NCBI GenBank assembly: GCA_965248675.1
Contig: CBDFJZ010000008.1
Coordinates: 992,001-1,056,000 of the forward strand
Direction of reading: 5' to 3'
DNA length: 64,000 bases
From: UBA6627 sp965248675
GTDB lineage: Bacteria; Chloroflexota; Dehalococcoidia; UBA2979
A program made the position numbers and the translations under genes. The number at the start of each line of letters is the position of its first letter. Positions within the stretch are counted from its first letter, which is position 1. Positions 1 through 8,731 of this stretch are shown here, piece after piece. The notes under the pieces are model-generated. The model ran no database searches and was not told where the DNA came from. It saw nothing but the letters and a program-made list of their open reading frames with translations.

Positions 1-822
1 GAAGCCGTCGGCCGGGAAGTGGCGGGCCTCCTGCTCCATGATCGCGACTTCGTGCTCGATGCTCTCCGGGTAGTGGGTGCGGATCTGCGAGCCGTAACGG
101 TCCTTGAGCGGGGTGATGATGCGACCGCGGTTGGTGTAGTCCTCGGGGTTCGCGGTGGCGACGATCAGCACGTCGAGGGGTAGCCGCACCTTGTGGCCGC
201 GGATCTGGACGTCGCGCTCCTCCATGGCGTTCAGGAGGCCGACCTGGATGCGCTCGGCGAGGTCAGGCAGCTCGTTGATCGCAAAGATGCCGCGGTTGGT
301 GTGCGGGATCAGGCCGTAGTGGATCGTGAGCGCGTCCGAGAGGTAGCGGCCCTCGGCGACCTTGATCGGGTCCACCTCGCCAATCAGGTCGGCGATCGTG
401 ATGTCCGGGGTCGCCAGCTTCTCGCCGTAGCGCTCGTCACGGTGCAGCCAGTTGATCGAGGCGGCGTCGCCCTGCTCGGCGATGATCTGCAGCCCGTACG
501 GGGTGATCGGAGCAAACGGGTTCTCCGGGATCTCGCCGCCAGCGAGCACAGGCGTCCATTCGTCCAGCAGCGAGGTGAGGCTGCGGATGATCCGCGACTT
601 CGCCTGGCCGCGCTCGCCAAGCAGGATCACGTCCTGCCCGGAGAGGATGGCGTTTTGCAGCTGAGGGACGACCGTGTCGTCGTAGCCGACGATCCCGGGA
701 AACAGATCGTCGCCGGCGCGCAGCTTGTCGATCAGGTTCGCCCGTAACTCCTCGCGGACGGGCAGCACCTCGGTGCCTGCCGCCTTCAACTCGCCGAGGG
801 TTGCTGGTCGCTCGTTCGCCAC
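1..822 (-). CDS. Magnesium-chelatase-like (MoxR/ChlI-type) AAA+ ATPase, 3' end outside window
   Basis: The first 274 codons of an AAA+ ATPase read leftward off the window edge. The GTG start at 822 follows a good ribosome site (gaggagct). The sequence has a Walker A motif (GERGQAKS, about residues 69-76), a Walker B-like segment GIFAINELPDL and the AAA+ sensor-like stretch VLIVATANPEDY. This is the pattern of the ChlI/BchI-like family often annotated as magnesium chelatase in non-photosynthetic bacteria, where it usually pairs with a VWA-domain protein. A VWA partner would lie beyond the left edge. The Walker B aspartate position reads Asn (INE), as I recall for this subfamily. It need not act in chlorophyll synthesis; a MoxR-like chaperone role is as likely. 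Confidence 0.85.
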   Translation of the reverse strand, partial: MANERPATLGELKAAGTEVLPVREELRANLIDKLRAGDDLFPGIVGYDDTVVPQLQNAILSGQDVILLGERGQAKSRIIRSLTSLLDEWTPVLAGGEIPENPFAPITPYGLQIIAEQGDAASINWLHRDERYGEKLATPDITIADLIGEVDPIKVAEGRYLSDALTIHYGLIPHTNRGIFAINELPDLAERIQVGLLNAMEERDVQIRGHKVRLPLDVLIVATANPEDYTNRGRIITPLKDRYGSQIRTHYPESIEHEVAIMEQEARHFPADGF

Positions 823-1025
823 GTATGAGCTCCTCTTGTGTCCGGTCGCCGGGACGGGAGCGAGTCCGGCAGACGCGACGTCGGGTCGCGGCTATGCCTG
901 GTCAACGCGCGGACATCCAAGCGGCGCCGCTGAGCCGCCGGTGCCGGGGTTCGCAAGCAGTATACGGTCGCGAGCCTTTGACCGACTCCGACGTGGTAGG
1001 GGCGCCGCTCAAACGCGCTGCGAGA

Positions 1026-1057
1026 TCAAAACGACCCCGCCTGCCGGCGGGGCCGTT
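1026..1057 (-). terminator. Rho-independent terminator of the XRE gene
   Basis: On the minus strand a 7-bp perfect GC stem (CCCCGCC/GGCGGGG, loop of 4) is extended by AACG/CGTT across one mismatch. A T-run (four T on the minus strand, 1028-1031) lies at its 3' edge. It sits about 40 bases past the stop of the leftward XRE gene. Confidence 0.7.
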
Positions 1058-1094
1058 GACTGCTCGGTCCCCTGTGCAACGTGGACGAGCCGAT

Positions 1095-1436
1095 CTAGCC
1101 GGCGGCCTCGCTGTTTGCCACCCGCGGGAACTCGGGTAGATGCACGAGCTGCGTCACCGCCTTGCCGAGGGCGGAGTCGCGCACCACGATCACCTCGGGG
1201 ACGTCGAGTACGTCGCCGAGACTGACGTTCACCGCGCCGGTCACGCCAAGCAGCGTTGACAGCGGCATGTCGCGCTTGCCGTTCTCGTAGTTGGACAGTG
1301 AGGCCTGCGTGATCCCGGCGCTCCGGGCGACGTCCGCCTGCGACAGTTCGCGGCGCAGACGCCACTCTCGGATGCGCTGGCCGACCGCTCTTCGCTGCAC
1401 CTGAGTTTCCGGCGCCAGTTCAGTCACCATGGTCAT
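1095..1436 (-). CDS. XRE-family helix-turn-helix regulator
   Basis: A 113-residue DNA-binding protein. Residues about 20-70 form a Cro/CI-type HTH (RIREWRLRRELSQADVA, then GITQASLSNYENGKRDMP), the classic pattern in which the second helix starts after QASLS. The C-terminal 45 residues resemble no effector domain I recognise. The start at 1436 has a purine-rich GGAGAG upstream; a second Met two codons later is also possible. An 18-bp perfect inverted repeat lies 39 bases upstream of the start, which suggests autorepression. A terminator follows. The downstream ATPase is probably a separate transcript. Confidence 0.85.
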   Translation of the reverse strand: MTMVTELAPETQVQRRAVGQRIREWRLRRELSQADVARSAGITQASLSNYENGKRDMPLSTLLGVTGAVNVSLGDVLDVPEVIVVRDSALGKAVTQLVHLPEFPRVANSEAAG

Positions 1437-1474
1437 TTGTCTCTCTCTCCGCCGCGTACAGGGTGTCTGCTAAT

Positions 1475-1492
1475 TTGTGCCCTCAGGCACAA
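1475..1492. promoter_or_regulatory. Palindromic operator candidate upstream of XRE gene
   Basis: Perfect 7-bp inverted repeat TTGTGCC-ctca-GGCACAA. It lies 39 bases upstream of the XRE start codon in the only AT-richer part of this gap, where an autoregulatory site would be expected. Binding by the XRE protein is inferred. Confidence 0.45.
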
Positions 1493-1622
1493 TCAATCAT
1501 GGACGTGAAGTTGCCGCGAGGCAAGTGCGAACGGTCACAAAATGATTAATCAATAGTGAACTGGGCTAAATACAAACGTTTGCATGGGCGATCGGCGCGA
1601 ATTCAGGTCCCTTGCCGCCCCG

Positions 1623-2444
1623 TCACCCCACAATTTCGAGGATCGCGCGCGGTCCCACCGACGCAAGCCAGGCCCAGCCGTCGGCGGCGCTGTGGAAGAA
1701 GATATCGCGATGGACACCCAGCACGGCGTTCCCGGTGTCGTGGCAGGTATAGACCCGCTCCGAGGGGTCGCCGACGATCCGGAAGCGCTGTCCCAGGTAG
1801 GTGAACGCGCAGGCGGCGGCGCCTTCGTAGACGGCTGTGCCATCGCGCATCGCGCCGCAGAAGCCACCACCGTCACCCAGCGGCGCGCCGCCCTGGTCGC
1901 AGTAGTAGAAACTGACCGTCGCCTCGATGACGTCGCCGACGACCAGCGGCGGACTGCCGGTCTGACCCTCGGCAATTACGAAGGGGGGCTCGACGATCTC
2001 GGGCTGATCACCACGTGCCGCGGCCCGAGCGACGATCTCGGCGTGACGCTCCTTGATCAAGAGCGCCTCCGCGGGCGCAACGCTGTCTCCTGGTGGCGGC
2101 GGACCGGCGACCTGCTCCACGGCGGCAACGCGAAGCCGGCGCGGCGGCGAGGCCGGCTCGCTCTCGGCGCGCGGCTCGACCAACTCCACGGCAGCGGGTC
2201 GCACTGCGACCGCAAGCGCTGACGACGACGGCGGCGTATCGGCAGCCGGGAACTCAGCCAGGGTCCTGGCTAACGACGACGCGGCACCCGGGCGATCGGC
2301 GCCTGCCTCGGAACGCTCGAGGGCGGCAGCGCTCCAGGCGGCGACGGCGATCGCAATTACGGTCAGCCCCAGCGAGCTCACCAGTGCGCGACGAAGCGCG
2401 TGCGCCACGGTGCGACGCAGCCGAAGGTAGGGAGTCCCCCGCAC
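1623..2444 (-). CDS. Secreted/anchored protein with C-terminal 3D-like double-psi beta-barrel
   Basis: 273 residues. A basic N-terminus precedes one hydrophobic segment (about residues 19-41), so it is exported or membrane-anchored. A Pro/Ala-rich linker covers roughly residues 45-165. The last 110 residues (from VGDVIEATVSFYY) end with a pattern typical of 3D/RlpA-like barrels: YLGQRFRIVG, then HDTGNAVLGVHRDIFFHS, with the Asp-x-Gly and Asp-Ile-Phe-Phe positions of the 3D domain. Such domains occur in lytic transglycosylases and cell-wall enzymes. Whether this one is catalytic is unknown. A second acidic catalytic residue is not obvious. Confidence 0.6.
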   Translation of the reverse strand: MRGTPYLRLRRTVAHALRRALVSSLGLTVIAIAVAAWSAAALERSEAGADRPGAASSLARTLAEFPAADTPPSSSALAVAVRPAAVELVEPRAESEPASPPRRLRVAAVEQVAGPPPPGDSVAPAEALLIKERHAEIVARAAARGDQPEIVEPPFVIAEGQTGSPPLVVGDVIEATVSFYYCDQGGAPLGDGGGFCGAMRDGTAVYEGAAACAFTYLGQRFRIVGDPSERVYTCHDTGNAVLGVHRDIFFHSAADGWAWLASVGPRAILEIVG

Positions 2445-2517
2445 GCTCGGCAGTATCGCAGCGGCAGCCGCGATCGCCTAGCAGGGGTTCCCCGAGTCAA
2501 CAACGGCCGGCGACGAG

Positions 2518-3864
2518 CTAGGCGAGCAGCCCCTCCGCACGCAGGTCGCCGACGGCGGCGCGGAAGGCCTCGACCGTGTCGGAGACCTCGGGCTGCCCGT
2601 GCGCCGAGGAGACCATGCCGCCGTTGCCCATCAGGTCAACGCCGTGGTTGAAGAGCGCCCAGCGCAGTGGGCGCATGAGGTCGCCGGCGACACCGAGCGG
2701 CTGCTCCGCCAGGTCCCATTCGAGCCCGGAGGGCGTCGGCGCGTCGTACCCGAGGTTGAAATGCCACATGCTGGAGACCGCCCACGCGGATCCGGGCACG
2801 GAGTCCGAGGCGAACAGCTCGTTCAGCCCACGCGCGATCGCGGCGGCCGCGGCATCCGCCCGGCGCACCGGCTCGCCGTCCTCGATGATCTTCAGCGCGG
2901 TCAGGCCGGCAGCGGCGGAGGCCGGGTTGGCGTTGAACGTGCCCTGGTGGCTGATCCGGCGCTTGCTGTTCCAGTCCGGATCGCCCTCGCGCATTTCGAG
3001 CATGCCGACGATGTCGGCGCGGCCGGTGACGCAACCGCCGGGTAGGCCGCCAGCGAGGATCTTGGCGTGCGCCGAGAGATCGGGCGTCACCGCGTAGCGT
3101 TCTTGCGCGCCGCCAGGCGCCATCCGGAAGCCGGTGATCACCTCGTCCATCACCATCACCGTGCCGGCCTCCTCGGTGAGGCGGCGCATGTCGTGGAGGT
3201 AGCTCGCCGGGATCGGGTGCGTGCCCCAGTGCGCGCCGGTCGGTTCGAGGATCACGGCCGCGACGTCGCGGCCGGACAGCGCCTCGGCGAGAGCGTCGAC
3301 GTCGCCCGCCGGCACGATCGTGAGCGCGTCGTAGAAGCCCTCCGGGACGCCGACGGAGTGAGGGCGCGGGTCATCCGGCCGCAGGCTGCCGACGACGAGA
3401 TCGTGCCAGCCGTGGAAGTGGCGCTCGAGCTTCACAACACGCTCGCGGCCCGTGTAGGCGCGGGCGAGGCGCAGCGCCATCATCGTCGCCTCGGTGCCGG
3501 AGCTGGTGAAACGCACCCGCTCGCCGCAGGGCACCAGCTTCAGCACCTGCTCGCCCCAGGCGATCTCGAGGTCGTGCGAGGAGCCGAAGTGGGTGCCGCG
3601 AGTGAGCGCGCCCTGCACGGCCTCGACGACCTCGGGGCGGTTGTGGCCGAGCAACAGCGCGCCGTGGCCGCCGATGTAATCGACGATCTCGTTGCCGTCG
3701 ACATCCCACTTGCGGCCGCCCTCGGCTCGCTCGACGTACACGGGGAACGGTTCGAAGGCGCGGGCATCGTGGGTGACGCCCGACGGAAAGACGGAGGCGG
3801 CGCGTGCCGCGAGCGACTTCGACGTGGGGTGAAGCGCCTCGAATGTTTCGAGGATAGAAGGCAT
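2518..3864 (-). CDS. Class III PLP aminotransferase (glutamate-1-semialdehyde aminomutase-like)
   Basis: 448 residues, full length for the family. The PLP lysine is K268 (in HAKILAGGLPGG). The cofactor-binding Asp-Glu is at 240-241 (MVMDEVITGFR) and the phosphate-site SSGTEA motif is at about 121-126. It resembles HemL but is not the operon copy: the true hemL lies at 16295-17608. Paralogs of this type act as aminotransferases on other small acids or amines. The start at 3864 fits the family N-terminus. It is divergent from the pterin dehydratase gene. Confidence 0.85.
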   Translation of the reverse strand: MPSILETFEALHPTSKSLAARAASVFPSGVTHDARAFEPFPVYVERAEGGRKWDVDGNEIVDYIGGHGALLLGHNRPEVVEAVQGALTRGTHFGSSHDLEIAWGEQVLKLVPCGERVRFTSSGTEATMMALRLARAYTGRERVVKLERHFHGWHDLVVGSLRPDDPRPHSVGVPEGFYDALTIVPAGDVDALAEALSGRDVAAVILEPTGAHWGTHPIPASYLHDMRRLTEEAGTVMVMDEVITGFRMAPGGAQERYAVTPDLSAHAKILAGGLPGGCVTGRADIVGMLEMREGDPDWNSKRRISHQGTFNANPASAAAGLTALKIIEDGEPVRRADAAAAAIARGLNELFASDSVPGSAWAVSSMWHFNLGYDAPTPSGLEWDLAEQPLGVAGDLMRPLRWALFNHGVDLMGNGGMVSSAHGQPEVSDTVEAFRAAVGDLRAEGLLA

Positions 3865-4002
3865 CGTCGCCGCCGTTTCGCTGCGCCCGTCGGGTCTCTA
3901 GCAGTCTCACCCCGAGATCGAGGCGCGGCAAGTCAGCGCCGGCCGGACCCTCGATCGCGCGTGCTACGCTCCCGCCAGCACGACCATTCTCCGGGAGACA
4001 CC

Positions 4003-4284
4003 ATGGCTCACCGCCTGGACGACGCCGCGATCACGAGCGCCCTCGCGAGACTCGACGGCTGGGACCGTGAAGGCGAAGCGATCGTCCGCGACTTCGAATT
4101 CGGCGACTTCGTCGATGCGATCGGTTTCATCGCGAAGGTCGGTGTGCTCGCCGAGCGTGCGGGCCACCACCCGGAGCTCAGCAACGTCTACAACCGCGTG
4201 CGCATCGCATTGACCACGCACGACGAGGGCGGGGTCACAGACTCCGACGTCGCGCTCGCCGGCGAGATCAACGAGCGCGTCTAA
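4003..4284 (+). CDS. phhB: Pterin-4a-carbinolamine dehydratase
   Basis: 93 residues, usual length. It contains the conserved block GFIAKVGVLAERAGHHPELS followed by VYNRV and the TTHDEGGVTDSD segment; the two histidines of the AGHHPE motif are the active-site residues. The enzyme regenerates quinonoid dihydropterin after aromatic hydroxylation. In bacteria without phenylalanine hydroxylase it may serve molybdopterin enzymes. The ATG at 4003 follows ccgggagacacc, a workable ribosome site. It is followed 24 bases later by lemA, perhaps on one transcript. Confidence 0.93.
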   Translation: MAHRLDDAAITSALARLDGWDREGEAIVRDFEFGDFVDAIGFIAKVGVLAERAGHHPELSNVYNRVRIALTTHDEGGVTDSDVALAGEINERV

Positions 4285-4308
4285 CAACCTCGGACGGGAG
4301 GTCCCACC

Positions 4309-4875
4309 GTGGGCATCGCGCTGATCGTCGTGCTCGTCCTGCTGATCGTGATCGGCGGCTATCTGGCGCTGACTTACAACAGGCTGGTCGGCTTACGGAA
4401 CCGCGTTGAAACCGCCTGGTCGCAGATCGACGTCCAGTTGAAGCGGCGCTATGACCTGATCCCGAACCTCGTAGAGACCGTCCGCGGCTACGCGTCGCAC
4501 GAGCGCGAAACGCTCGAGGCCGTGATCGAAGCCCGGCAGCAGGCGATCGCGGCGCCTGACGTCCAGCAGCAGGCGCAGGCCGAGAACATGCTGACCGGCA
4601 TGCTCCGCCAGCTCTTTGCGCTCTCCGAGGCCTACCCAGACCTCAAGGCGAACGAGAACTTCGCCTCGCTCCAGGACGAGCTGACCCAGACCGAGGAGCA
4701 GATCGCGTTCGCTCGCCGTTACTACAACGAGCGCGTGCTGAATTACGACAACTCGATCGAGATGCTCCCGTCGAACATCGTCGCGGGGATGTTCGGCTTC
4801 GAGGAGAAGCCGTACTTCGAGGCCGAGACCGAGTCGCGCGAGCCGGTGCAGGTCGACTTCGGCACGCGCGACTAG
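4309..4875 (+). CDS. lemA: LemA family membrane protein
   Basis: 188 residues beginning with GTG behind cgggaggtccc. One N-terminal membrane helix (IALIVVLVLLIVIGGYLAL) is followed by the LemA signature NRLVGLRNRVETAWSQIDVQ, then RRYDLIPNLVETVRGYASHE, and a helical body ending in the family motif NDSIEMLPSN (here YDNSIEMLPSNIVAGMFGF). LemA proteins have a short outside N-terminus and a long helical inside domain; their biochemical role is unknown. It precedes a DUF2207 gene by 16 bases. The lemA-DUF2207 pair is common, so the two products probably work together in the membrane. Confidence 0.95.
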   Translation: MGIALIVVLVLLIVIGGYLALTYNRLVGLRNRVETAWSQIDVQLKRRYDLIPNLVETVRGYASHERETLEAVIEARQQAIAAPDVQQQAQAENMLTGMLRQLFALSEAYPDLKANENFASLQDELTQTEEQIAFARRYYNERVLNYDNSIEMLPSNIVAGMFGFEEKPYFEAETESREPVQVDFGTRD

Positions 4876-4891
4876 TCACCGTTCTCTCACC

Positions 4892-6715
4892 GTGACCAGC
4901 ACCGCCCGAACAATCGCCCTCGGGGCGCTGCTGCTGGCGGCGGCGCTCTTCTTCGCGCCCCGCCTCGCGAGTCAAGCTGGGGCGCAGTCCGGCATCGAGC
5001 AGATCCTCGCGTACGACGTGAACATCGAGATCCTGCCGGATGGCGATCTGCTCGTCACCGAGATCATCGACTACGACTTCGGGGGGCGCGAGCGGCGGGG
5101 CATCTTCCGCGATATCCCGGTCCGATCTCATTACGACGACACGTATGACCGGGTACTGCGAATCCAAGACCTGCTCGTCACCACCACGCCTGGAGCGCCC
5201 GACGACGTCAAGCTGAGCACCGAGGGCGAGATGCTCCGGATCCGGATTGGCGATCCCGACGTCACCATCAGCGGCCAGCACATCTACCGGATCGAGTACC
5301 GGGTCGAGGGGGCGTTGAACGAGTTCGAAGATCACGCGGAGCTGTTCTGGAACGCGGTCGGCCCCGGCTGGGACGTTCCCGTGTGGAATAGCGCCGTCAA
5401 GGTGATCGCGCCGGCGACGCTCACACAGACCGGCTGCTCCGCGGGCTCGTTCGGCTCCCGGCTCCCCTGCGACAGCGCGCAGGTGGACGGGCGACGCGGC
5501 AGCTTCCGCCACGACCGGATGAGCGTCCGGCACGCGCTCACGGTGGTGATCGGACTCCCGCCCGATTCTGTCGAGGTCGCCCCGCCGATCCTCGAGGCGC
5601 GCTGGTCACTACAGCGAGCGTTCTCGCTGAACGCGCTGACGATCGGCGCCGCCGGGATCTTGCTCGTCGGAGCAGTCGGGACGGTGATCCGGCTGATCTG
5701 GGTCCACGGACGGGATCGTCGCTTCGTCGGCTCGGTCGTCGACATCGCATTCGGATCCGGCAGCGGTGAATCCCAGCGCGTACCGCTCTTCGAGTCCTCG
5801 TCGGACTCGGCGATCGAATTCGCTCCTCCCGAAGACGCGTTGCCCGGGCAGATGGGAACACTCGTTGATGAGGTTGCGCATCCGCTCGATGTCACCGCGA
5901 CGATCATCGACCTCGCGGTGCGCGGCTACCTCACGATCGACGAGATCGAGGGTGAAGGCTGGTTCGCGAAGGACGACTGGCAGCTGATGCGGCTGAAGGA
6001 GTCGGATCGCTCGCTCCACGAGTACGAGCGGGAGCTCCTCGACGGGTTGTTCGAAGACGGCGACCAGGTGCTGCTGTCCGACCTCAAGACGAAGTTCGTC
6101 GAGCGGTTGACGGCGGTTCAAGACGACCTCTACCGCGACATGGTTGCACAGGGGTGGTTCCTGCGCCGTCCGGATCAGGTCCGCAGCAGCTGGGTGGTCG
6201 TCGGAGTGGTGACGTTGATCGTGGGGGTGGTGGCGACCGTCCTGCTCGCGATGTTCACGACGTTCGCCCTGCTCGGCCTTCCGATCGCCCTCGCCGGGTT
6301 GCTGATCGCGATCGGCTCAAACGCGATGCCACGACGGACGGCGAAGGGCACGGGGATGATGCGGCGAGTGCTCGGGTTCCAGCGCGCGAGCGCGACCGCC
6401 GAGCGGGACACGGCCCGCTGGGCTGAGCAACAGGGCATCTTCTCGAAGTACCTGCCCTACGCGGTCGTGTTCGGGCTGACGGACCGCTGGGCGAACGCGT
6501 TCGACGGCCTGGATGCCGAGGCGACGGGCGTTGGCACGTGGTACACGTCGCAGCGGCCGTTCACGACGCTGGCGTTCGCCTCGATGATGGGCGATTTCTC
6601 AACCACGACCGCCGGGACGATCGTCTCGACGCCGGGGTCGTCCGGATCGAGCGGCTTCGGCGGTGGCGGGTTCGCCGGCGGCGGGATGGGTGGCGGTGGT
6701 GGCGGCTCGTGGTAA
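4892..6715 (+). CDS. DUF2207 membrane protein with glycine-rich C-terminus
   Basis: 607 residues. A signal peptide (about 1-32) leads into the extracellular DUF2207 domain (about 35-215; typical FGGRERRGIFRDIPVR near its start). A membrane helix at about 247-270, a cytoplasmic region and a hydrophobic hairpin at about 434-475 follow. The C-terminus ends in the glycine tail characteristic of the family (GGGFAGGGMGGGGGGSW). No enzymatic motif is visible. GTG start at 4892, 16 bases after lemA. Function unknown; membrane quality control or envelope roles have been suggested for LemA partners. Confidence 0.92.
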   Translation: MTSTARTIALGALLLAAALFFAPRLASQAGAQSGIEQILAYDVNIEILPDGDLLVTEIIDYDFGGRERRGIFRDIPVRSHYDDTYDRVLRIQDLLVTTTPGAPDDVKLSTEGEMLRIRIGDPDVTISGQHIYRIEYRVEGALNEFEDHAELFWNAVGPGWDVPVWNSAVKVIAPATLTQTGCSAGSFGSRLPCDSAQVDGRRGSFRHDRMSVRHALTVVIGLPPDSVEVAPPILEARWSLQRAFSLNALTIGAAGILLVGAVGTVIRLIWVHGRDRRFVGSVVDIAFGSGSGESQRVPLFESSSDSAIEFAPPEDALPGQMGTLVDEVAHPLDVTATIIDLAVRGYLTIDEIEGEGWFAKDDWQLMRLKESDRSLHEYERELLDGLFEDGDQVLLSDLKTKFVERLTAVQDDLYRDMVAQGWFLRRPDQVRSSWVVVGVVTLIVGVVATVLLAMFTTFALLGLPIALAGLLIAIGSNAMPRRTAKGTGMMRRVLGFQRASATAERDTARWAEQQGIFSKYLPYAVVFGLTDRWANAFDGLDAEATGVGTWYTSQRPFTTLAFASMMGDFSTTTAGTIVSTPGSSGSSGFGGGGFAGGGMGGGGGGSW

Positions 6716-6742
6716 GAACAGCGGGCGGAAGAGGACATCGAC

Positions 6743-7534
6743 ATGGACCTCGGACTGACCGGCAAGGTCGCGATCGTGACCGGTGGCAGCGACGGGATCG
6801 GCAAGGCGGCGGCCCGCGCGCTCGCCGGCGAGGGCGCACGAGTGGCGATCTGCGCGCGGCGGCCCGACGTGCTCGAGGCGGCCGCGGTACAGCTCCGCGA
6901 TGAGACCGGCGGCGAGGTCGTCGGGATCGTCTGCGACGTCACCGGGGAGGCCGCCGTCCAGGGGCTAATCGAGGACGTGGTCGGGCGTTGGGGTCAACTC
7001 GACATCCTCGTCAACAACGCCGGCACCTCCTCGGCGATGGCGGTGGAGTCGCTCTCGGACGAGACGCTGAGGGCCGACCTGCAGCTGAAGGTCTACGGCG
7101 CAGTCTACGCCTCGCAGGCGGCGATCCCGCACCTGAAGACGGCGGGCGGCGGGCGGATCATCAACCTCACGACCGGCGGCGGGAAGGCGCCCGGCGCCGG
7201 CTCGCTGCCCACCTCGCTCTCGCGGGCGGCCGGGATCGCGCTGACGAAGGCGATGTCGCGCGACCTCGCAGCCGAGGGCATCCTCGTGAACACCGTTTGC
7301 GTGGGACTGATCAAGGCCGGGCAGCACGAGCGCCGCGTCGAGGCGATGCAGGACACGAACCCCGCCCTCACGCTCGAGGCGCACTACCTGAGCATGGGCG
7401 AGCGCGTCCCGATGGGACGCGTCGGCGAGGCACAAGAGGTCGGCGACGTGATCTGCTTCCTGGCCTCGGAACGGGCGAGCTACGTGACCGGCGCGTCGAT
7501 CAACGTGGATGGCGGGACGGCTCCGGTCGTCTGA
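6743..7534 (+). CDS. SDR-family protein with substituted catalytic residues
   Basis: 263 residues with a normal Rossmann N-terminus: TGGSDGIG (13-20), NNAG (91-94) and a C-terminal VTGASINVDGG motif. The active site is altered. The Ser position falls in INLTT (Thr143/144), and the YxxxK motif is replaced by TSLSR, giving Thr157 and Arg161 where Tyr and Lys belong. It can probably bind NAD(P) but not use the classical SDR mechanism. ATG start behind a purine-rich stretch (agaggacatcgac). Neighbours on both sides are unrelated by function, so its substrate cannot be inferred. Confidence 0.85.
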   Translation: MDLGLTGKVAIVTGGSDGIGKAAARALAGEGARVAICARRPDVLEAAAVQLRDETGGEVVGIVCDVTGEAAVQGLIEDVVGRWGQLDILVNNAGTSSAMAVESLSDETLRADLQLKVYGAVYASQAAIPHLKTAGGGRIINLTTGGGKAPGAGSLPTSLSRAAGIALTKAMSRDLAAEGILVNTVCVGLIKAGQHERRVEAMQDTNPALTLEAHYLSMGERVPMGRVGEAQEVGDVICFLASERASYVTGASINVDGGTAPVV

Positions 7535-7720
7535 GAGGCGCGTGCCTCCGAACCTCCCAAATCTCGTCACAAGGCGTCGTCAACGCTCTTTATCAGCGGA
7601 ATATCGGACCTGAAATCTACCCAAACATTGGAATAGTGCACTAAGTCACGAGTTGAAGGTGCGACGTTCCGGCGAGATTGTCTTTGAGGGCTCACACGCG
7701 TCGTTTCGAGGAGTCGTCGA

Positions 7721-8731
7721 ATGCGCTATCGCACCATTGCGGGCACCGACATCAGCGTGTCCGAAGTCGGGTTTGGCGTGTGGACGCTGACCGCCGGCTG
7801 GTGGGGCGATCACTCGGACGAAGAGGCGGCGCAGATGCTGCGCGACGCCTACGACCGTGGCATTAATTTCATCGACACCGCGGACACCTACGGCCAGGGC
7901 CGCGGCGAGCGAATCATCGCCACCGCCTTCCCCGGCGCCGAGCGAGACAAGATCGTGTTGAGCACCAAGTTCGGCTACGACTGGGAGTCGGTCGACCGTT
8001 CGGCGAAGAACCATCTGCCCGCCGAGCACTGCTTCGAACCGGCCTTCGTGGAGCGGGCGCTGCACAACTCGCTGGAGCGGATGGGCACCGACCGGATCGA
8101 CCTCTGGCAACTCCACAACGTGCGGATGGAACACCTCCAGCGTGACGACCTCTGGACGCTGATCGACCGCGTTCGCGCCGAGGGCAAGGTCCGCTCGGTC
8201 GGCGTCGCGCTCGGGCCGGCGATCGGCTGGCTCGAGGAGGGCGTCTACGCGATGGAGCAGCTCCCGGTCGAGGTCGTGCACATGATCTACAACGCGCTGG
8301 AGCTGGATCCCGGCCGCGAGCTGATCGAGACCGCCCGGCGCACGAACAAGTCGCTGCTTGTTCGTGTTCCTCATTCCTCCGGGATGCTCGAAGGCAAGTA
8401 CACCATCGACACCACGTTCGAGGCGCACGATCACCGCAAGCACCGGCCGCGGGCGTGGCTGGTCAACGGCCTGAAGAAGATCGAGCAGCTCGACTTCCTG
8501 AGCAGCTCGGACCAGCGGACGCTCAGCCGGGCGGCCTTGCGCTTCGTGCTCCGCGCGCCCGAGGTCGTGAGCGCGCTGCCGAACATCTACGACCACGAGC
8601 AACTCGACGAGTTCGTGGGCGCCTCGGAGGTACCGGACATCACCGACGCGGAGGCGCAGCGGATCGAAGAGCTGTTCGAGGCGAACTACGGGCTCGAGCG
8701 CGAGCGCGAAGCGGGACTGGCGACGCGATGA
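7721..8731 (+). CDS. Aldo/keto reductase, first gene of the heme operon
   Basis: 336 residues with the AKR barrel. The Asp (NFIDTADTYGQG), Tyr (same motif) and Lys (VLSTKFGYD) of the catalytic tetrad are visible; the expected His falls at LWQLHNV. The stop overlaps the hemQ start (ATGA), so it is translationally coupled to heme synthesis. No step of a known heme route needs an AKR, so its role there is unexplained. The 186-base gap upstream is the likely operon promoter region. It is AT-richer than its surroundings, but no clear -10/-35 pair stands out. Confidence 0.88.
   Translation: MRYRTIAGTDISVSEVGFGVWTLTAGWWGDHSDEEAAQMLRDAYDRGINFIDTADTYGQGRGERIIATAFPGAERDKIVLSTKFGYDWESVDRSAKNHLPAEHCFEPAFVERALHNSLERMGTDRIDLWQLHNVRMEHLQRDDLWTLIDRVRAEGKVRSVGVALGPAIGWLEEGVYAMEQLPVEVVHMIYNALELDPGRELIETARRTNKSLLVRVPHSSGMLEGKYTIDTTFEAHDHRKHRPRAWLVNGLKKIEQLDFLSSSDQRTLSRAALRFVLRAPEVVSALPNIYDHEQLDEFVGASEVPDITDAEAQRIEELFEANYGLEREREAGLATR

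Noticed and set aside
1573..1582. CAAACGTTTG palindrome as an operator
   Set aside because: It lies beyond the 3' end of the leftward beta-barrel gene and not near a promoter; a 10-bp palindrome is expected by chance at about this frequency.
2518..3864. Calling the first class III aminotransferase a second hemL
   Set aside because: It shares the fold and PLP lysine, but the operon copy at 16295-17608 has the HemL start and context; this one is probably a different aminotransferase.
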